Shown in pieces: positions 24,850 through 37,305 of a stretch of DNA of 64,000 nt. The notes under the pieces were generated by a model. The model did no database searches and was not told the origin of the DNA. It saw only the letters and a program-made list of their open reading frames with translations. A program made the position numbers and the translations under genes. Positions within the stretch are counted from its first letter, which is position 1. Every line of letters starts with the position of its first letter. Source of the stretch: Purpureocillium takamizusanense. Lineage: Eukaryota; Ascomycota; Sordariomycetes; Hypocreales; Ophiocordycipitaceae. The stretch is taken from the NCBI RefSeq assembly GCF_022605165.1, contig NC_063068.1:4278001-4342000 (forward strand), in the 5' to 3' direction.

Positions 24850-26202
24850 GGCGCATTTTTCCTACGAAGCGCCTGATACAGTAATCACGGAGCAAACGTT
24901 CATGGGTTGGTCGGCTTCGGAGTTGGTCGGTTACATGTGCAGCGAACCTGGGAAGCAGAGCGTTGGTCGGACTCTGTGTGTGCGACAGACGGCACCACCA
25001 CCTACGAAGTATTGCAAATTGTATAGAAACCCGCGCACGTTGATTCGTACGCACAAACTGTGTCGCACAAACTGCAGCAACCGTGTGCCTTTTTGAATGC
25101 GGCCTTTTCTCGCGAATGCAAGGTGAAGACGGCAGTTTGTAGTAGTGGCGCATAGGATGGGTCTCACCATCCGACTGCGGTCGGCCATTCCGTGCCTGGG
25201 GTCATTGTGCGCGACCGCATCCGCATCCGGCCGGGCCTTGGTAAGGTAGGTGCACGACCTGCACTGCACTGGTGATCCCCCACCAGGGGTGCTGGAGGCA
25301 AAGACACCCGACCGCCGGGCGGACTTCACAAATGCCTGTACCTAGGTAGGTACCAAGGGATGTGCAGTGTAGGTGCACCACTGCAGGACCAAAAGGGGGA
25401 GCTGTCAGCAGCTAGAGCTGACAGGGGCCTCTCTGGTAGTAGTGGTGCATAGTAGGTAATAAGGTGCCTACCTGTACCCGGATGTAGGGAGTGGCGCCCC
25501 GGAGGCCACCACCACCTCACCATCTTCAGCCCGGGGGAACGCGCTCCTGCCACTGCCCGCCAAGGGTTCAATTGTGCTACATACTACAGCCTTCCACCCA
25601 AAGGCCCCGCCGCCAGTCAATCTCGACGGGCTGGCATAGGCGGGCGGCGCAGTCAAACTCACGCCATCGAAGGTCGGTCCTAAAGCCTCTGTTTTTCCGA
25701 GGTGGCCATCCCATCTCTCATCCGTCTCACTACCTACGTACACTACACTTCGCCGCGGGGGCCGCTTTCTACTAGTATTTCTGGCCCTCGACTTCCGACG
25801 CCCATCGCATTCCATTGCCGCCGAGCCGACAGACAGACAGCGCGGCGTCGGCACCCGCACCCGAGCCATTCTTCGCTTCGACGCCGCTGCCAGCAGCGTC
25901 ACCCTGCAGGATTAGTGCAGACGGGCAACGGACGACCGGGCCTGCAGGCCGCAAGTGACAGGACTGGGGGGCCCTCCTGGGACTCCCGTCACCCTTACCC
26001 CTGGCCAGGCCATCCTGTCGGCCCTGTTAGACCGCCTCCATTTCGAGGCAATCCCCTTTCCTCCCCTTCTCACTGTTATTTCTCGCTTGAGCGAGCGCTA
26101 TCACGTCCCTGTCCAGTCAGTTCCCGCGCAAGGTGTGTGCGGCTTGGATGCGGACGTGGTAGCAGAGCGTCATCTGCCTGCCACATTGCAGCACTGCCCA
26201 AG
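24850..26202. other. Intergenic, DUF726 gene promoter side
   Basis: Non-coding. It holds a TACGAAGTA motif (25003-25011) and clusters of TACCT/AGGTA words near 25335-25352 and 25436-25475. The frame of the downstream gene is open back to about 25702, but no ATG occurs in that frame before 26203, so it is read as 5' leader. Confidence 0.55.
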
Positions 26203-29200
26203 ATGGACCACGAGAAGACGACGACGACGACGACGACAACGACAACGATAAGCAGTAGCGACCCCAAGACCCAGCAGCCCCCAGCAGCAGCCCTGCCCGA
26301 GGCCGACGAGTTCGGCCTTCCCATCAGGCGCTACCCCGTGGCCGCCGAGCGGGACGGGTCGACACAGAGCGCACCCAGCAGCCCGGGCCCAGATCGCGAC
26401 GCACAAGACACGACTCCCAGCAAAGACATCGTGGCGAAGCTGGAGACACAATCCGAAGCTGCACGCGCGCATTCCGCCCCTCCGCCGTCCAAGGGCCAGG
26501 CCGGGTCTGACAGCGACAGCGACGAGGCTGCCTTTGAAGATGCACCGACCGCCTTAGCCCCGGCATCTGGCGCCACCTCCCCAGCCAAGCCGACTTCTGC
26601 GCCGCAGACACCCAGGGCAGAGGCCCCGGTGAGGGGCACGGGCGCGGGCACGGCCGACGACGCTCGCCACCCGTTGGACACGGCGACGGCTGCAGACGCG
26701 ATCGCATCCGGCCCAGCAACTCCAAGAGTCCAACAAGAGCCGACCGAAAAAGATGGCGTCGCCGTCAAGGATCCCGGTGTCGACGGACCGCTGGAACCCA
26801 CAACAACGTCGAAAGCGACTGATGGAAAGCAGCCCATCTCACACAGCCGGGACCCGAGTGCTGCGACCACCGTAGACGGCATCGGCTTGTCCGAGTTTTC
26901 GCATCAGCAGCTGTCTGCGCCTCAAGAAGACAAGGATGGTGCCAAAGAAGACGAATGGCAGGTGATGCCGTCCTACGCACGATACGACATGTACGATGAC
27001 GACAATCGTTTGATTGCTCGGGAGCATAATGAGGAAGACGATGACAGTTACGGCTATAGCGGGCTGGGCGGCGCGGGCAAGGGGTATACACGAGTTGTCA
27101 TGGATGAGGATGCGCTGTCAGCCACGAGCATGGACGACAACACACAGTACCTATTCAAGGGTGCCAAGGGGACAGACGTGATTGACGACGATGATGCCAG
27201 GGACGCCGTGTCACAGATGCAAGCCACCAAGGATCTCCTGACGGAGGGGCAGCGGATCGCGTACGTCGGCGTGGTCCGCTTGGAGATTGCCAAGCTGGTC
27301 AAAGAGGCCGACGAAATCCCCATCACGAGGAAGACAAAGAAGGAGGTGACCATTGCCGCTGAGGCCTTTCGGATGTGGGGCCAGAAGATGATGATACGGC
27401 TGTACTCGCACATGGATATAAGCGAGGCGGAGCAGATCATGATTGAGCAGCTCGCCGAGCACGGCGTGGTCCCAGGAGACCTTACACCGGCGCTGCATGC
27501 CAACTCAAGGGTACAGAACCCCATGGCCGCAGACAAGGGGGGTACCGACAAGGAAGACGGCGAGAAGACGGCGAGCGACAAGGAGGCGAGTGACGGGAAA
27601 TCCTCCGAGGAGCGCGAGTCTAGATCACCATCGCCCTCAGGGAAAGAAAAGGCCGAGCAGGGGGCCGAGGAGGAAGACGAGGAGGAGGTTGCAGAACCGC
27701 CTCCTCCCTACGAAGCCGCCGAGGGCGCGGCCGTCCCCGAGGCCCAGATGCCATCGCAACTACCGACCACGGCGAAGATCGACATTGATCTTCGATGGAC
27801 CGTCCTTTGCGACTTGTTCCTCATCCTCATTGCAGACTCTATATACGATGCTCGGTCTAGGACGCTGCTGGAGCGTGTCGCCGCCAGCTTGGACATATCG
27901 TGGATTGACATTTGCAAGTTCGAAAAGCGAGTCACCGATGCGCTGGAGATGCAGCAAGCGGCGGAGAAGGAGAACTGGAACGAGGACGAACACATGGAGG
28001 TGCGAAGGAAGGCGGCGCTCAAGAGGAGATATGTCATGATGGGCCTGGCAACGGTGGGCGGCGGCCTCGTCATCGGCCTGTCGGCTGGCCTGCTGGCGCC
28101 TGTCATCGGTGCAGGTCTGGCGGCCGGGTTCACCACCATCGGCGTCACGGGGACGAGCAGCTTCCTCGCCGGCGCCGGAGGCGCTGCTATCATTACGTCT
28201 TCGGCCGCCGCCTCCGGTAGCATCATTGGCGTCAGGGCGGCCAACCGCCGTACGGGCGCTGTCAAGACGTTTGAGTATCGGCCGCTCCACAACAATAAGA
28301 GGGTCAACCTGATCGTGACGGTATCCGGGTGGCTCACGGGCAAGGTGGACGATGTCCGCCTGCCTTTCAGCACAGTTGATTCGATCATGGGAGACATCTA
28401 CTCGGTCCTGTGGGAGCCTGAGATGCTGCGTAGCATGGGTGACACCATTAACATTCTTGCTACAGAGGTGAGGGGCATCGATCCCCCCCCCAAAACCGGG
28501 CGAGGAGCAGGTGTACTAACGACGATGACAGGCTCTCACCCAAGGGTTGCAACAAATTTTGGGCAGCACTATCCTGGTCAGTCTGATGGCGGCGCTGCAG
28601 CTCCCCATTGTCTTGACGAAGCTGTCATACCTCATCGACAACCCCTGGGCCGTCTCGCTGGACAGGGCAACCTCTGCTGGCCTCATCCTGGCAGACTCCC
28701 TCATAGAGCGCAGCCTTGGCACACGACCAATTACGCTGGTGGGCTATTCGCTCGGCGCTCGCGTCATCTTCTCCTGCCTTCAGGAGCTGGCAAAGAAGGG
28801 CGCACATGGGCTGATCCAAAATGTCTATCTCTTTGGCTCGCCCGTGGTGGTGAAGAGGGACGAGTACCTCCGGGCCAAGACGGTCGTAACGGGCCGCTTC
28901 GTAAACGGTTACAATCGAAACGACTGGATCTTGGGATACCTCTTCCGTCTGACAAATGGCGGCATCCGGCGCGTGGCTGGGCTGGCGCCGATCGAGGACT
29001 GCCCGTGGGTAGAGAATATGGACGTGACGGAGCAGGTTCCAGGTCATATGGAGTATCGAACGGCCATGCCCACGCTGCTGAAGAAGTGCGGCTGGGAAGT
29101 GGAGAGTGAGGAATTCACGGAAATCGAAGATCCCGATCCGGAGAACCACGGCGAGCGCCAGCGAGAACTCATCAACGAGATCGAAGAGGCGCGTAAGGAG

Positions 29201-29851
29201 CTGGAGAGAGAGGGCAAGGCAAAGAAGGGCAGCAAATTCAGCATCTTTGGCCGGCGCAAGAAGGCCGAGAAGCAAGAGTGGGAGGTGTACGAGGACAATG
29301 CAGGCAAAGATGGCGTAAAGGCCGACGGCAAGGAGGGCAGCAGCAACCATGGCGTCCTGTTTGACATTGATGCGATCCGGGCAGAGCTCGCCAAGGATGC
29401 CCAGGACGGCCAGGATCTTGAGGAGCTGCAAGTGAGAGAGATCCAGACGACGCTGCCGCCAATGAAGCTGGACCTATCACCGGTCACGCCGTCATCGTCA
29501 TCATCTCCGGTCCTCGCACGACCCAACTCATTGCGCGAGACGAAGAGCGCCGGCGCACTGCCCTTGCAAGGAACAGAGGATCCGCCCAAGTCACACGGGC
29601 CAGCAGCCTACGGCATGGGCGATGGGGTGGACGACATCCAAATGACATTCGACACGTCCTTCCAGGACACGGGCAAGAGTGATTACGGTACGAGGGACGG
29701 CGGCGGCGGCGGCGTCAGCAGCAGCAGCATCAGCCGTCCAGGGGTCACGTCGACGCAGACGTTGCCAAACATGGTGCTGGCAGATCCGTGGGGAGATGCA
29801 GACGACGAGGATTTCGGCAAAGAGAAGGAGATTTCAATGACATTTGCATAA
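26203..29851 (+). CDS. DUF726 membrane protein (Mil1/TMCO4-like alpha/beta hydrolase)
   Basis: The protein is about 1194 aa. Exons are 26203-28467 and 28532-29851; the 64-nt intron has a CTAAC branch site. The start is the first ATG in frame. It begins with a poly-Thr run coded by an (ACG)n/(ACA)n repeat, then a long disordered acidic region. A folded part begins near residue 500. Next come two Gly/Ala-rich hydrophobic segments near residues 610-670, then an alpha/beta-hydrolase core with the nucleophile elbow LVGYSLGAR, possible Asp in YNRNDWILGY, and His in PGHMEYRTAMP. This is the DUF726 family: yeast Mil1 (YFL034W), reported to bind the clathrin adaptor AP-1, and human TMCO4. A role at trans-Golgi or endosomal membranes is inferred; the substrate is unknown. 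The C-terminus is a disordered tail. Confidence 0.9.
26218..26249 (+). repeat. (ACG)n/(ACA)n coding microsatellite
   Basis: A trinucleotide repeat at the very start of the DUF726 gene. It codes for a run of Thr residues, and its length is likely to vary between strains. Confidence 0.85.
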
Positions 29852-32057
29852 GGAAGGACCGCGGCGCGCGCTCGGGGGCATAGAAAGATACTCTGGCATA
29901 TTTTCGAGTCGAGTCTGGCGTTGGTGGGGTTTCATTCGTTGCTTTCTCGCCGGTTCACGTCGGCGCGGTATACTGAATGTATAATGCGAGTAGTAGTAGA
30001 GGCGGCGGCGAGCATCACGCCCAACGCAAGGCCTATGAAGACAGACAAAGCCCGTGTATTGATGGAGGGAGTGAAGGAGGGATTCTTCACCCGTTTCAGC
30101 GTGGGCTGAACGGCAATCTTCATGACTTCATAGCCAGGTCATGTGCACATGTGACGGGTGACTATGGTGGTGTGAGGCACGGTTTCAGTTGGAGCACCGA
30201 CATTGCCGATGCGTACGTGCATCCTAACGTCTTCGTGCATAGTTACTAACTTACCTCGTACGCAACATGTCTAGCTAGCACTGCATCGTACCGACGGGTG
30301 TGTTTCATGCGGCCTTGACTCCGGATTTGAGCTTCAGCACCCATTCCTCCCTCGTCTCTCTCTCTCTATATATATATATAATGTACATGAGCCTCAGCCG
30401 TTTGTCGTACGTTCACTCAAGGCCCAACCTTGGTAGGGCGGAGCGAGCGGGCGAGGCGCCTGCACCGGATCCAGGATCGCGGTCAGCTCGTCGCTCCTGC
30501 CGCAGCGGTTGACCAAGGGCAAGCCTGAACTCGCTTGTCAGCATCCATCCACAGACGAAGCGCATTGCACCTGCCCCGGATGGTAGAGGAGTCGGAGGGA
30601 AGGCACGCACACACGCACACACGCACACAAGAGGGGGCAGGAAATGGCCCCCCCTGCCCCTTCCCTCGTCCGATCCCTTGCCGGCAGAGGCAAGAGAGGG
30701 TCAGCCGCAGTGGGGCACTCGCGTGCGCTGATAGGCCCGTGGGCACGGGCGACCCTGAACGAGAGCTGCCGCCAACCAGCTCGCGGGAGGGGAGGGGGGG
30801 GGGGGACCGAAGCCACAGGGCAGACTGGCAGCAGCACTGCCCATCTTTTTCTGGCCGCGTTCTATGGATGCGTCTTACACGGCGGCTCCCCGTAGCACCC
30901 CAGTAACGCGAAGGAGGCTATTGCATGTGCGTATCGCCTTGCCCCCAAGCCTCCGCCATGCCGCGCCTGGGACCAACCACTCACGGAATGCCTCGTCGCT
31001 GATCAAAGAGGGGAGGGATGAAGCCTCGCACCACAACGGGGACCGAGTCGTGCGGGCAGAGAAGGGGGCGGGGTGTGAGGCGAGAAGCCCACCAACCCGC
31101 GCCGCCACAACACACGGTGACGACGACGGCGCCAGGCTCACTACCGTGCGTTGCCCTCTGCAGCTGGCATGGACCGACGCAAGGACTCTGCGCTCTTTCA
31201 GGGGGCGACGGCGGCGGCGACGATTATATACAGAGTCTCCTGTATTTCGCTGCAGCCTGGTCGAGCACGTCGGGGGAGACGACGGCGCGCGCGAGAGAGA
31301 GGGGGGCTTTGTGGTCCCGTCTGGCCAACAATGATGGCATCCTGCCGGGGACGTGGCCTGGCCTGATCCGATGGGACCGGCCTTGTCCATTGTGCGGCTC
31401 CCCGTGAGAAGGGCATGGCGCCATTTCGAGGGCAGAGAGAGAGCGAGAGGGTGTCTGACCTGGACGAGGGTCTCGTCGGCTTCCTGGCCATGTGGGCAAT
31501 TTTTGGCATCGTTGGCTGCGAACCCCGGCTTGGGTTGGGACGGACTTTGGCGCGGCTGGCTGATCTAGTACTACCGTCCGGTAACTATCTGATGGCTGCT
31601 TTGGCAGCCGCAGCTGCACCACCACCCATTGCGGCTCACCCGCTCGACCCCAATGTTGGCCCGTCTTACCATCTGCCCGCGCCCACTCACTCCGTCGTGG
31701 GGTGGTCGCTTGGCTGGCCTTGCTGGTCAGCTTTTCCTCTGCCCTGTGCGCACTTGTCAAGTCTTTCGACGACGTCGTCGTCTCTGCTTCCTTCAAGAAC
31801 AGGTTGGCGCTTGTCGACCTGTCACGGAATCGCTCCACGTCTCACGGCGACGTCGCTGGTGGTGAAGGAGGTGACTGACACGGACTTCACACTTACACAT
31901 ACGAATACACGCACACGCCCACGTCCTTCAAACCCCTACTCTGCCGTCCCTGGGCACTGGTGCTGGTCCAGCACGCTCATGCGCACTCTCACAACAGAGT
32001 CCCCGACACGAGAGCAAGACGCGCGCGCCTGGCTGGCCAAGCCAACTAACTCGCGAT
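29852..32057. other. 2.2-kb intergenic region
   Basis: No convincing gene is visible. The region contains a (TC)n(TA)n tract at about 30354-30380 and a CACACG-type repeat at about 30606-30630. Open frames in 30.5-32.0 kb are Arg/Pro-rich and lack domains. A missing 5' exon of the next gene, which lacks a signal peptide, could in principle lie here. Confidence 0.5.
30354..30380. repeat. (TC)n(TA)n microsatellite
   Basis: A pyrimidine run passes into an alternating TA tract in intergenic DNA. Confidence 0.8.
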
Positions 32058-33441
32058 ATGAATATGATGGCGGACCAGGCACCGCCCATGGACGCGCGAC
32101 AATTTGGGTCTGGTTCCGACCAGGGCAGGGGCTCACAGGATCTGCAACCGTCACATGTGGCCGCATCTCCCACGACGACCTTCAACCCAGGAGCCGATGT
32201 GCAGCATACAACGGCGGCCGCGCCCGCACCAGCTGCGTCAAACACGTCGGCCTTTAGGTTCGATATCGCCACCAAGACCGCCCCCGCCGATCGCATCTTG
32301 AGCGCCCCCAGACAGCCTCGATACTTCTTCGGCTACACCCGTGCCAACGACAGCATCCAATTCAAGGACGTCCAATGGCTATCCAGGGCTTCGGTCTCCG
32401 ATGATTACCAGCGGTTTGCTCCAACAAGCTCCCAACCCCAGACCCTCATTGAGTGTGAGCAGCCCCCAAAGCAATCCAGCAGCCATGGGGCAAGACTGAT
32501 CATCGCTACACACAGGGGATGACAACAGCGCCTTATTGTACCTCGATAGGTTGCCACAGGTCAACGCTGGCACAAGAGGCAGCATGTCAATACGATCCGA
32601 AGGTGGCAGTCCGTACAGGAAGGAAATGGTGATCCGCATCAGCTGGTTTTATAACGGGACCCAGGGCTACTCACAGTCTGGGATATTCACGGTGACGCCG
32701 GACGTCATCGATCAAGACCTCTTGAACGATGTAAAGGTATGGTTGGACGCGCCCAGCGGCGCCACAGCTCCCGATGTGATCGTCAGCCCCCAAGCATCAA
32801 GCCAAGCGCCAGGTGCCACCCAAACACCCCAATTCAACCCGGCGCCACCGACAGGAAGTAGCAGCAGCATCAGCGAGGACAGCGGCAGCGGCGGCGGCAT
32901 CTCCCCTGGCGCTATTGCAGGAATCGCAGTCGGAGGCGCCCTCGTCTTGGCTCTCATCGCCGCTCTGGCGTGGTTCCTTCTGCGTCGCCGCCGCCGCCGC
33001 AGCCAGAACCAGCAAGCTGGTGACTACAAGCAGGGCCTTCAAACGCCAAACGCTGCCTACCTCGACGACAAGGATATGCGCACCGGTCAGATAGCCGACT
33101 CGCCGCGATCCCCGTACTCGGAAGATGGCCAGGGTGTTCCGCATCTTGCGGCCCTTCCCGCTGCCGCGACGGCACCGCTGGCACTTTACGCCCCCACCGC
33201 CCGCGACGGCGCCGAGCACCGTCACAGCACAACCGCCGCCAGCTTTGGGCCCTACAGGCCAGACGCGGCGGCGAGCCGGGGCAACCTCACCGACACCGAT
33301 GTCCCTTCCTCGGCCCCGCTAAGCGTGTCCCACAACGTGGCCCATCTCGTTGAAGAGGGCATGACCGAGGACCAGATCCGCCGGCTTGAGGAGGAAGAAC
33401 GGCAACTAGACGATGAGATTGAGCGCGCGGGGAGGCGTTGA
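32058..33441 (+). CDS. Unrecognised single-pass membrane protein
   Basis: The predicted protein is 440 aa. Exons are 32058-32454 and 32516-33441; the 61-nt intron joins as IEW-DDNSALLYL. Residues ~70-230 look like a folded, probably beta-rich domain (FRFDIATKTAPADRIL, YFFGYTRANDSIQFKDV, VIRISWFYNGTQGYSQSG). A Ser/Gly linker follows, then one membrane helix (GAIAGIAVGGALVLALIAAL) and a stop-transfer run of Arg. The remaining ~150 residues are a disordered cytoplasmic-type tail ending in a short acidic helix. The layout resembles fungal surface proteins with an outside domain, Ser-rich stalk and one helix, but no signal peptide is visible at the chosen ATG. Either it inserts as a signal-anchor protein or a 5' exon is missed. 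No function is assigned. Confidence 0.75.
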
Positions 33442-34209
33442 GGGGGCTCCTTTCTCGGGCGAGAGGGGGGGGGGGGGGGCTCGATCGGATGCGGCGGCCA
33501 GATACATCTAGCAGGCGGTAAGGGTTGGGCCGATGGAAGCTGGGACTGTCTGTCTTGCCCAGTGCAGATGATTGAGCGGACCTTTGTTTAATTCACATGA
33601 ATAGGAGTTTGTGGGGAAGCGAGGCGATGACGCGCCTGGATTCGCCGCTTCCGTGCTGAGGGCAACGCAAGATATCTCGCATCGCTCGCTAGGCATTACT
33701 TTTGGGGGGAGAAACATGATGTACGCTGAGAGACGGCCGAAGGGGGGTCATTCTCCACATACATATGAAAGAATCTCTGCGGCGGAGCAAGGGGGTTGGT
33801 CGATGCAACAATTACATGATGAATACATGATGATTGAACGTACATGCGTCGCTGGGTCAGTTGAGGAATGCATACTGTAACAGTGCCAGCATTGAAATGG
33901 CTGAACAGGCCGGTACTGCTCAATCCCAATCGCATTGTACATTTATTTTGCACATGGCCTCCAGTCGCGCCTCCATCTGTCTGGCCCGTCCCCCATATCG
34001 TCTTGCATCGTCCTCCGCAGCCTATTTGACGACACACTCTCCAGTAACAGCAGCAACAACAATGCGGCGAAGCAACGGACAGCTACAAAGCCCGACCACG
34101 CCCCTCTGCCGCCGCATCTCGCACGGCAGCGAACAAGAAAAGCTGCCGACACTTACGCCGACGCACGCGCGAGTCTCCGCTACGACACTACGGGGAAAAC
34201 GTGCCACCC
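33442..34209. other. Tail-to-tail intergenic region
   Basis: Two convergent genes end here. There is a 15-G run (33465-33479) just past the left gene. No gene was seen. Confidence 0.6.
33942..33947 (-). terminator. Possible polyadenylation signal for TVP23
   Basis: AATAAA on the minus strand about 260 nt past the TVP23 stop codon. Confidence 0.3.
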
Positions 34210-35222
34210 TCAGTTGCGGGTAAACCAGCGGCCGACCATGTTGCTGGCGATGCTGCCGGCGAGGTTGGTGGTGCCGAGGGCGCTGCCGGCGAGGTTGGAA
34301 GCCTGGCTGAACTTGTCGCAGCGGGAGAAGGCGAGCGTGTTCATGATGGTGAGGACGAGGGCAATGACTGTTTTTGGCGGGGGCACACAAGTGGCAGGTA
34401 GTCAGCACAGATGAGCAGCGGCGGAGCATAACAAAAGGCCACAAAAGGAAACAAAAAAGGAGGAGAAGGAAGATGGGATGACTTCCGAGGAGGGGACCTG
34501 GCTGGGTTGGGGGGTTCGTCTCTCAACTCACCGACAAGAGGCAGCCACAGGAACTGCAGGCGCACGAAGGCGAGAATGGCCATGACGACCCACAGCACGG
34601 GCTGGACGTAGAGGGCGAGCCAGAAGAAGCGGCTGTCGGTGGCGTTGACGTGCTTGACGGCCGGGTCGCTGCTCTCAAACACCCACTTGGAGTCGCCCGT
34701 CTGGGGGTCCACCTCGTTCCACCAGCGCAGGCCGACAAGCCGCCTGCCCGCGATGTTCTTGAGGTAGTAGAAGTCGGCGGCGAGGAGGAGGATGGTGATG
34801 ATGAAGATCATGATCCTGTTGCGAGGAGAAGGAGGAGGGGACGGGACTTGGTCAGCGGATTTCTCTGGGATGAGGAGATTCGCGTCCGGAGGGGGAGAAG
34901 GGGGGGGAGGCAACGTACATGCTCTTGATGACCCAGAGGCCGAGAAAGTATATCAAGACGCTTGCTGTGAGGTAGTCGTAGAGCGCACATCAGCCTGCGC
35001 CCCACAAAGAGTATGCCACCATCCCGGCGACGAAGACGAGACAGAGAGAAGCGGATGTGCGCGACTGGGCCCGCCGTGCCCAGAACAGAACAAGGGGGAG
35101 AGGAAGAAGGAAAGGCAGCACGTACATATCCTGAAGCCCAAGAAAGTGAGCAGGGTAATGGGATGCGAGCTCAGGCGCCAGCTCAAGGAGCCTTGCGGCG
35201 TGTTCTGCGCGGCGGCGTCCAT
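34210..35222 (-). CDS. tvp23: Golgi membrane protein TVP23
   Basis: This is a late-Golgi vesicle membrane protein (DUF846 family) that acts with Yip-family proteins in traffic, 194 aa. Exons are 35222-35126, 34964-34919, 34815-34532 and 34367-34210. The introns are long for this window (161, 103 and 164 nt). The first exon encodes the cytosolic N-terminus, ending at the first membrane segment ([15 protein letters not shown]). The second is only 46 nt ([15 protein letters not shown]). The third carries [18 protein letters not shown], then the hallmark [12 protein letters not shown] and FESSDP loop, and another helix. The last exon ends with the conserved NLAGS...GRWFTRN. Four helices are expected. 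All family landmarks are present in order, so the model is good despite the small exons. Confidence 0.93.
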
Positions 35223-36215
35223 GGCCGATGTTAAACCGTCCTCTTTCTTTTCTGTTTTTGCGCCAGGGCGGCAGCACCACGAACCAAGGGGCGCCCTTTC
35301 GTTGTATGAAGCTCGTTTGCGCGCGCGCGCGTCTTGCCGGGGGCCTTGAGCTCAAGCTCTGGACCTCCTCTTGCTGCCGCTATGCTTCTTCTTTCTGCCT
35401 CTTCCCTCTCTAGCTCTCTTCTCTGTCTGCCTCCCTCGACGGTGGTCTTTGGTCGTCGGGACCCTGTCCGACTATGGGAATCCTCGGGTACAGCGCGCGC
35501 TCCAGGTGTTTGCTCGTCGTCGTGGTTTTCGCCGAGAAGCCTACTGGAATACGTATGCCTTTGTGCCAGCTGCGAGAAATCAAGCAGTCGCCCTTGTTGG
35601 TAGAAGTGGGTGCGCACCGTCGCAGGGAGACGCGGGGCTGGTGGTAGTTGTGGTGGTGGTGGTCGTACGTCGTCGTAATCGCGGGAACGGGAAGCTGTCG
35701 TCGTGTTCACTCGACGGACGAACAACCCAGGCACGCACACAAGCTCCATAGACAGGGGGTCGAATGGTGCACAATCGGTACGTACCTTTCTGAAGCTCCT
35801 TTTTGGACAACCGTCGCGCCTGCCTCCACTCGTGAGCGCGAGCGGCGCTGGACAGCGAAACGCTATGCCATATTAGGCAATATATGGAGACAGCCGGGGC
35901 GCTTGCCCGGAAAGTGACATGTCGAGTCGGTTATTACATGTCGATGCCACTCAACCACGTCCGTTCACCAATTGACCTCTTGCAATGCTTTAGCCCTGCG
36001 TTCACGATGCCTCATTGCTGCCATTGATCGGAATTGATTGTATTACTTTGTGCAATCGACTTACATCGGACGCTTATAGAGGTTTGCACCACATCATTCT
36101 TGCAGCCCATAATCATCATCACGACGCCGAGCAACTCAACTCATCCCATACATACCGCCCGCTCATCGCTAGTCTAAGTCGGCTATATATCAACGTCCAC
36201 CACATTACAGCGAAC
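35223..36215. other. Divergent intergenic region
   Basis: Shared upstream region of TVP23 (minus) and the lyase gene (plus). It holds a (CG)6 tract (35319-35331) in the TVP23 leader. No gene was seen. Confidence 0.55.
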
Positions 36216-37249
36216 ATGGCCGCAGCGGCGAGATCCTCGTCGATCCTGCGCCGTTCGCTCTTGTACGGTATGCGCGCCGCTCTCATATGCCCTCTCTCGA
36301 CTTCATTAGCTAAAAAAGGACTCCCCTCTCAGTGCCCGCGTCGTCGCAAAAGATGCTGTCCAAGTCGCTTCGCCTCGCCTCCGACAACGTCACTTATGAC
36401 CTCGAGGACTCCGTCACACCCTCTCTCAAGCCCTCGTCCCGCCAGCAGCTACGCTCCCACCTCACCTCACTCTCTGCCCGCCCTCAGTCCATCGCCGAGC
36501 TCGCTGTCCGCATAAACGCCATTTCCACCAGTTTCGCCCTCGACGACCTCACCGCCCTCGCCCCTGCACCCCTCGTCGACGCCATCGTCGTGCCCAAGGT
36601 TGAGTCGTCGGCCGACCTCACCTTTGTCACCGACGTCTTGCGACATGTCGCCCCTGACCGTCATGCCGAAGGCTCCTCCAATCCCATCAAGATCGTCGCC
36701 TTGATCGAGTCCGCCAAGGCCATCATGAATCTCGCCGACATTTGCAAGGCCTCCCCGTACCTCAGCGGCCTCATTTTTGCCGCCGAGGACTTTGCCCTTG
36801 ACTTGTCCATCACACGTACCCCGTCGCTAACAGAGTTCCTGTACGCCCGTTCTGCCATCATAACTGCCGCCCGCGCCGCCGGCCTTCCAAGTGCTATAGA
36901 CCTCGTCTGTACCTCGTACAAGGGAGACGAGGGGCTCAGGCGGCTTCAAGACGAATGCGCTGGTGGCAAGGCTATGGGGTTCAATGGCAAGCAGTGCATT
37001 CACCCCAACCAGGTCGAGATGGTGCAAAAAATGTTCGCCCAAGCTCAAGACGAGGTCGAGTGGGCGGTGCGTGTTGTCGTCGCGGACGAAAAGGCTGCCG
37101 CCTCTGGCCGCGGTGCCTGGACTCTTGATGGCAAAATGATTGATGCTCCAGTCGTCGGCAAGGCCCGTTCCGTGACTGCAAGGGCCGAGCAGTGCGGTTT
37201 TGACTTACCGGCCCTGAGGAACAAGTGGAAAGACCAGCAGCCGGAATGA
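36216..37249 (+). CDS. CitE/CLYBL-like HpcH/HpaI aldolase-family lyase, probably mitochondrial
   Basis: The protein is 322 aa. Exons are 36216-36267 and 36333-37249; the 65-nt intron joins as [11 protein letters not shown], the usual N-terminal strand of the family. The first 17 residues ([17 protein letters not shown]) look like a mitochondrial targeting sequence. The TIM-barrel signs are [32 protein letters not shown] (acidic metal ligand), [12 protein letters not shown] (second metal acid) and [13 protein letters not shown]. These are typical of CitE-like and CLYBL proteins, which cleave or form 3-hydroxyacyl-CoA esters such as malyl-CoA and citramalyl-CoA. The exact substrate cannot be read from sequence. 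By analogy with human CLYBL it could clear citramalyl-CoA; that is inference. Confidence 0.92.
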
Positions 37250-37305
37250 GTGCCTTGCAGGACTGTTGAAAAGGTCATGGAGCTTCTCTGTCTAGCAACC
37301 CTATC

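Noticed and set aside
25702..26202. N-terminal extension of the DUF726 frame
   Set aside because: The frame is open but has no ATG before 26203, and the sequence reads like a leader.
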